From CBDBCU01 sp965243185 (GTDB lineage: Bacteria; Chloroflexota; Dehalococcoidia; Lucifugimonadales; UBA3495): a stretch of 64,000 nucleotides of DNA. The notes under the pieces are model-generated. The model saw only the letters and a program-made list of their open reading frames with translations. It was not told the DNA's origin and did not search any database. The number at the start of each line of letters is the position of its first letter. Within the stretch, counting starts at the first letter, position 1. The DNA lies in contig OZ251531.1 of NCBI GenBank assembly GCA_965243185.1, positions 744,001 to 808,000 of the forward strand. Reading direction: 5' to 3'. This document shows, piece after piece, positions 60,355 to 64,000 of the stretch. A program made the position numbers and the translations under genes.

Positions 60355-61419
60355 ATGGGTTTCGGGTTTTGGGTTAAGGTAGGCAAGGGTTGGGTTGGGA
60401 TTGGGGTTTTGACGCTGCTGCTGCTGGCGGCGGCTTTGGGCTGCCTGCCTTTTGGCGGGGGCGGCAATCCGATAGTTTTTGTGGCGGAGGGAGACGGGAA
60501 TCCGGAGCTTTATTTGCTGGATCCGGAGAGCGGGGAGACGACCCGGCTGACTAATAATCAGCATCCGGATTTGGCGCCGGTGTGGTCGCCGGATGGGGAG
60601 AGCATTGCGTACATTTCCCAAGAGTCGGGGGATGGGGAGATTCATATTGTGGACCGCCAGGGGGCGCCGGTGAGCCGGTTGACGCTGAATAAGGGGGCGG
60701 ATGAGACGCCGCGGTGGCAGCCCGGCGGCGGGGAGCCGCCGCGGTTGGCCTTTGTGTCGGAACGGGAGGAGGAGGGGGAAATGGTACGGGAAATCTATAC
60801 GGTGGACGCTGAGGGGAAGGATTTGACCCGGGTTACTTTTAACAGCACTGCCGACCGGTTGGGGGACTGGTCGCCGGATGGGGAGTGGCTGGTGTTCTAC
60901 AATAGGGATTCGTGGGAGGATCGGGGGTTGTGGCTGCGGAATCCGGCCGGAGTTAATTTGGTGCGGCTGACGCAGGGGGAGGATTCGGAGCCGGTGTGGT
61001 CGCCGGATGGGCGGTATATCGCTTTTGTGCGGCAGGAGGGGGATACGGCGAGCATTTATACCATCAGCCGGGGGGATGAAGGGGGTTGGGATGGGGAGTT
61101 GGCGACGGAGCGGCTGACGCCGGCGGTGGCGGATGATACGGCGCCGGCGTGGCGGGCGGACAGCCGGAGTTTGGCGTTTGTTTCGGGGCGGGACGGGAAT
61201 TCGGAGATTTATACGATGGAGGCGGATGGGAGCAATCAGCGGCGGCTGACGCGGAATGCGGCGGAGGATTTGGCGCCGGTGTGGTCGCCGGATGGGGAGC
61301 AGATTGCCTTTGTTACCTATCTGTATGGGGCGGCGGAGATTTTGGTGATGAATGCGGATGGGAGCGGGCAGCGGCGGCTGACGACTAATGATTTTGAGGA
61401 TGGGGCGCCGGATTGGTAG
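60355..61419 (+). CDS. TolB-like beta-propeller lipoprotein
   Basis: I start at the ATG at 60355 (GTG at 60346 is possible). The signal ends LLLLAAALGCLP with lipidation Cys 30. About six PD40/WD40-like repeats follow, with the recurring APVWSPDGExIAF motif and neighbouring RRLT strands. It is a secreted beta-propeller of about 354 residues, similar to the C-terminal domain of TolB. Codon choice is strongly G-ending (GGG, GAG, GCG), unlike polX on the same strand, in line with the local strand bias. Confidence 0.9.
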   Translation: MGFGFWVKVGKGWVGIGVLTLLLLAAALGCLPFGGGGNPIVFVAEGDGNPELYLLDPESGETTRLTNNQHPDLAPVWSPDGESIAYISQESGDGEIHIVDRQGAPVSRLTLNKGADETPRWQPGGGEPPRLAFVSEREEEGEMVREIYTVDAEGKDLTRVTFNSTADRLGDWSPDGEWLVFYNRDSWEDRGLWLRNPAGVNLVRLTQGEDSEPVWSPDGRYIAFVRQEGDTASIYTISRGDEGGWDGELATERLTPAVADDTAPAWRADSRSLAFVSGRDGNSEIYTMEADGSNQRRLTRNAAEDLAPVWSPDGEQIAFVTYLYGAAEILVMNADGSGQRRLTTNDFEDGAPDW

Positions 61420-61569
61420 GGGGATGGCGGGGCGGCTGGGGGGGGCTGGTGATGGACTAGTCGAGATTCCTCGGCTACGCCGCGGAAGGACATAGCTATT
61501 ACAGTGCCGCGGAATAATATGGCTATTGCAGTAGAAACCGGAATAGGCGGAAACCGCGGCCGCGGTTTC

Positions 61570-61990
61570 CGCCGTGTCGGGAGGCGGTTGGCAAGGCTGG
61601 TCTTTGGGCCGCCATACACCGGTTGGCACAGTGGCTTACTTCACTCCGGTATTGCCCGACCAGATTACCGAGGACGATAGTTCGACCTTGAATTGGCTGC
61701 TACGCCGGTCGGTATGGTTGCCATTCCGGCGTATCGCCCAGTCTTGCTACCGTTGGTTGACCGGCCTCCAGTCAACCTAGCACCAACTCTTACGGCTGTT
61801 GAGATTTGCCGTTTCCCGAACCGTGGGGATTGGGGGTTCCTAATCCCGTTTCCCCGGGGGTAATGGAGTAGGGGCGCCCGCAAGCCGGGTGAGGGTTTGC
61901 GGGGCCCACCTCGCGAAGTGGGCTTGTAGGCAACGGTAAGCTAGCGAATCGTTAAGACCCTGCGTCCAGGGGCCCGGTTAACCGTGACGA
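61570..61990 (+). repeat. 420-bp dispersed repeat D, copy 2
   Basis: Aligns with the reverse complement of 41470-41885. The best conserved block, GGTAAGCTAGCGAATCGTT-like, is at 61935-61958, followed by ACCCTGCGTCC. Preceding it is a hairpin CCCACCTCGCGAAGTGGG. No reading frame is conserved between copies. With types B, C and A repeats up to 62262 it fills the 950-bp spacer before the second secreted gene. Confidence 0.7.
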
Positions 61991-62065
61991 TTTCAGGATA
62001 GCACGGGGTTTTAGGATATGTCAAGGGATAAATGGGACTAATTTTCAGATTAGTTATGTATTAGG

Positions 62066-62262
62066 GTTCTGGATTCCCGTTTTCACGGGAATGACGGTGG
62101 GGGGGAATGGCGGTTTGCCGGATGGGAGTACGGCGGGGGAACTTTTGTAAAAGTTCCCCCGCACCCCCTCAAAACTTTTGAGTTGGAGTAGGCTGGTGGG
62201 TTGGAGAGGGTTGCGGGGGCGGCATTTTAGATTCCTCGGCTGTCGCCTCGGAATGACAGGGG
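62066..62262. repeat. Cluster of dispersed palindromes B, C and part of A
   Basis: Type B at 62066-62097 (TCCCGTTTTCACGGGA), type C at 62131-62182 (GGGGGAACTT...AAGTTCCCCC then CTCAAAACTTTTGAG) and a type A fragment near 62217-62262. The order mirrors the clusters at 41288 and 63571. Confidence 0.75.
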
Positions 62263-62372
62263 TGTGTCGGGGGAATGGCGGTTGCTGGAGGAAGGACGGG
62301 GGCGGTAGGCGGTAGGAGCAAAGGGGGCGGGTTGTTGGAACTCCCGCTCCCTTTGCGGTTAGCGTCCGCCGG

Positions 62373-63365
62373 CTACCGGCGGCGGACGCGTTTCTTGCAA
62401 ACCGCGCTCCAGGTGCGGCTTTCCCGGGCCCGGCTCTGAAGATTGGAGGGGGTATATTGATTGGGCTGACTGGAGTAAAACCAGCCGTGGTAGTCCCCGT
62501 TGGCGTCAATGCCACCGCCGTTGTCGCGATTATGGCCGCGGCCGAAATCGGCGCTGCCCTCGACATACTTCCCGCCGCGGGCCTGGCAGGCCGCGGGAGC
62601 CAGGGCTTCGGCTTGGGCAGTCCACCAATCCGGGGAACGGAAGCTGCCGCCGCCGGTGCCGGACTCCGTTACCACCCCATTGGAATCCCAAGTGTAACGG
62701 ACGTTGGTTCGCCAGTCAACACGCCAGCGGTTAGTGCCGGGAGATTGGCCGGAATAGACGACCCGGGCGCGAGCCTGACTGCCCCCGGGGTGGTCATAGC
62801 TGCCGTGCGGGCCGGCATAAGGGGTGCAGATTAGCGTGCCGATCGGGTTGTTATCATGCTGCCCCCCGCCCCGATCCGGGCAAGTGTCGGTATCGGCGGA
62901 GCCGCTGCGGACCCGGAAGCGGACGGTTTTCTTGCCGCGGCGTTCCTCCCGGGGGAATTCAAAGATCATGTCGCGGGAGACGCCGGTTACGCCGGATTCA
63001 CCATCGGTCAGGTAGCCTTCTTGGGCGGCCAGAAAGCCGCGGAAGTTGCCTTGCTCGCCAAAATAGACGGTATCATCCCGCTCGTTGCGGTCGCGGCCGG
63101 CAAGCCAGGTTTCGGACTTGGTCCAGGTGTCGGACTGGTCGATGGCGCAGTAGATGGACTTGCCGCGATTGGCGGCGAGGGATTCGAGGATCATCGAGAC
63201 GCGGGCGTCGTCGGCATCGGCCACGGCGGGGGTCTCTTGCCAATCGGAGCAGTCCCAGGGGATGGAACGGGGGGCGGCTTGGGCATCAGGGGTAGGACTG
63301 GCGGTGATGAACAGTCCGAAGGTCAGGGCGGACAGGATTAGGATGGCAATAGGCAGTCTGAACAT
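62373..63365 (-). CDS. Secreted protein with constant N-terminal half, copy 2
   Basis: ATG at 63365 after GAGAGGTATTCCT. A 330-residue protein whose signal peptide and first about 150 residues are nearly identical to the protein at 51594-52496. After RRGKKTV it diverges: RFRVRSGSADTDTCPDRGGG, GGSQARARVVYSGQSPGTNR, WTAQAEALAPAACQARGGKY and GNDYHGW-type segments with a DNGGGIDANGDYHGWFY part, ending AVCKKRVRRR. The upstream 230 bp is also duplicated. Family unknown; exported. Confidence 0.8.
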   Translation of the reverse strand: MFRLPIAILILSALTFGLFITASPTPDAQAAPRSIPWDCSDWQETPAVADADDARVSMILESLAANRGKSIYCAIDQSDTWTKSETWLAGRDRNERDDTVYFGEQGNFRGFLAAQEGYLTDGESGVTGVSRDMIFEFPREERRGKKTVRFRVRSGSADTDTCPDRGGGQHDNNPIGTLICTPYAGPHGSYDHPGGSQARARVVYSGQSPGTNRWRVDWRTNVRYTWDSNGVVTESGTGGGSFRSPDWWTAQAEALAPAACQARGGKYVEGSADFGRGHNRDNGGGIDANGDYHGWFYSSQPNQYTPSNLQSRARESRTWSAVCKKRVRRR

Positions 63366-63682
63366 AGGAATACCTCTCAGCGGCAGGCGTTTTTAATACC
63401 GGGGATAAGCCGGTAATAAGAATAGAAAAGGCCGCCCTACCCCTTGACAGGTAGGGCGGCCTTTTCCGGCGATTTGGGGAAATTGGGGTAGGGAGGGGTT
63501 GGCTGCCGGGGGGTTGGGGGCTCGAGAATTAAAAATTTTTTTGGTCCCGGGAGTGGTTCAAAAAAATACGGTGGGGGAACTGTCAGTGACAGTTCCCCCG
63601 CGCGCCCTCAAAAGTTTTGAGTTTTTTGGGGGAGTTTTTAAGGGCGGCGGTTCTGGATTCCCACTTTCGTGGGAATGACGGG
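63366..63682. repeat. Duplicated upstream flank with hairpin and repeats C and B
   Basis: This stretch matches 52497-52740: spacer AATACCGGGGATAAGCCGG, hairpin at 63426-63464, CTCGAGAATTAAAAATTTTT, and a type C unit (63571-63621). It then extends into a type B unit (63650-63681) that is missing after copy 1. No gene is seen. Confidence 0.8.
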
Positions 63683-63762
63683 GTGGCTGGGGGAATGATA
63701 ATGGGTAACAGTGAAGGGAATTACCGGGGTGTATGCAGGGGGGATGTGGTACACTGGGGGTT

Positions 63763-64000
63763 ATGGTTGAGGTTGGCAATGATGGCGGGGATTATCGGGG
63801 TATTGGGCTGCTGATGGGGCGGCTGTGGTCGCCGTTGGCGGCGGTGACCAGCTGCGGGCAGGGGCGGGTCAACGCGCAGATTGCGGTTGCTATCGCCGCG
63901 GCGTCGATTGTCCCGGAACGGCCGCGGGTGTTGGTACAAATCTATAAGGGGAATTACAGCCACCGGCTGATTTATGAAAGCCGGGCTTTTGCCTTGAACT
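63763..64000 (+). CDS. Flavin reductase-like domain protein, 3' end outside window
   Basis: The ATG at 63763 starts a frame reading MVEVGNDGGDYRGIGLLMGR, then LAAVTSCGQGRVNAQIAVAI, AAASIVPERPRVLVQIYKG and NYSHRLIYESRAFALN to the window edge. This is the start of a flavin reductase domain (FMN-binding split barrel). A TACACT hexamer at 63750-63755 would start transcription within a base of the ATG. It could supply reduced flavin to the monooxygenase at 44532-45680. Confidence 0.8.
   Translation, partial: MVEVGNDGGDYRGIGLLMGRLWSPLAAVTSCGQGRVNAQIAVAIAAASIVPERPRVLVQIYKGNYSHRLIYESRAFALN

Noticed and set aside
51594..63365. Diversity-generating retroelement
   Set aside because: The variable halves differ too much and in length, and no reverse transcriptase or template repeat is seen.

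Overview
The window looks like a high-GC chromosomal segment of an uncultivated bacterium, most plausibly Chloroflexota (Dehalococcoidia/SAR202-like). The basis is lipoproteins with Thr/Pro-rich linkers, an HspR-GrpE-DnaK operon, a type 4 uracil-DNA glycosylase, PolX, and a catabolic repertoire of ACMSD-type amidohydrolases, an FAH hydrolase, a flavin-dependent monooxygenase, a Gfo/Idh/MocA oxidoreductase and an HpcH aldolase. This placement is inferred from gene content; no rRNA or other decisive marker is present.

Layout. 0.2-1.9 kb: a decayed gene and a DUF433 gene cut by a 169-bp inverted-repeat element. 2-9.9 kb (minus strand): a housekeeping block transcribed as yceD, rpmF, fabD, nusB, acpP, udg, rnj, a small membrane protein and ftsK. 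10-11.5 kb: a cobalamin-binding protein, tRNA-Arg(UCU) and two HEPN-like genes. 11.6-24 kb: a catabolic region with an FAH hydrolase, a VOC protein, five related amidohydrolases and an oligopeptide-type ABC transporter (binding protein and both permeases). 24.3-31 kb: an accessory island with a VWA lipoprotein, two hicAB copies (one hicA stopped by an amber codon), a Thr/Pro lipoprotein, a DDE transposase, a HARE-like wHTH protein and a class II tRNA with anticodon UCA. 31-43.4 kb: polX, two transporter ATPases, an aldolase, an aldo/keto reductase, a cupin, a second inverted-repeat element and a solute-binding lipoprotein. 43.6-47.4 kb: a solo TIR protein, a cupin, a flavin monooxygenase and a histone-deacetylase-like hydrolase. 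47.5-51.5 kb: the hspR-grpE-dnaK operon, with a divergent promoter sharing one HAIR-type operator with a small zinc-ribbon gene. 51.6-64 kb: two secreted proteins with near-identical N-terminal halves and flanks but different C-terminal halves, a PcfJ-like protein, a Uma2 protein, an oxidoreductase, a retropepsin-like protein with its catalytic Asp changed to Asn, a TPP-riboswitch-controlled thiC, a TolB-like lipoprotein, and the start of a flavin reductase.

The genes fall into three working groups. One is core information processing and fatty-acid supply. One is uptake and degradation of small organic compounds. The last is accessory, mobile and stress-related DNA with many dispersed palindromic repeats. 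The most unusual signals are the constant-N/variable-C secreted pair, the inverted-repeat elements with small cargo frames, the shared HspR operator, the UCA tRNA, and a roughly 420-bp dispersed repeat with a strongly conserved core that may be a structured RNA or the end of a mobile element.
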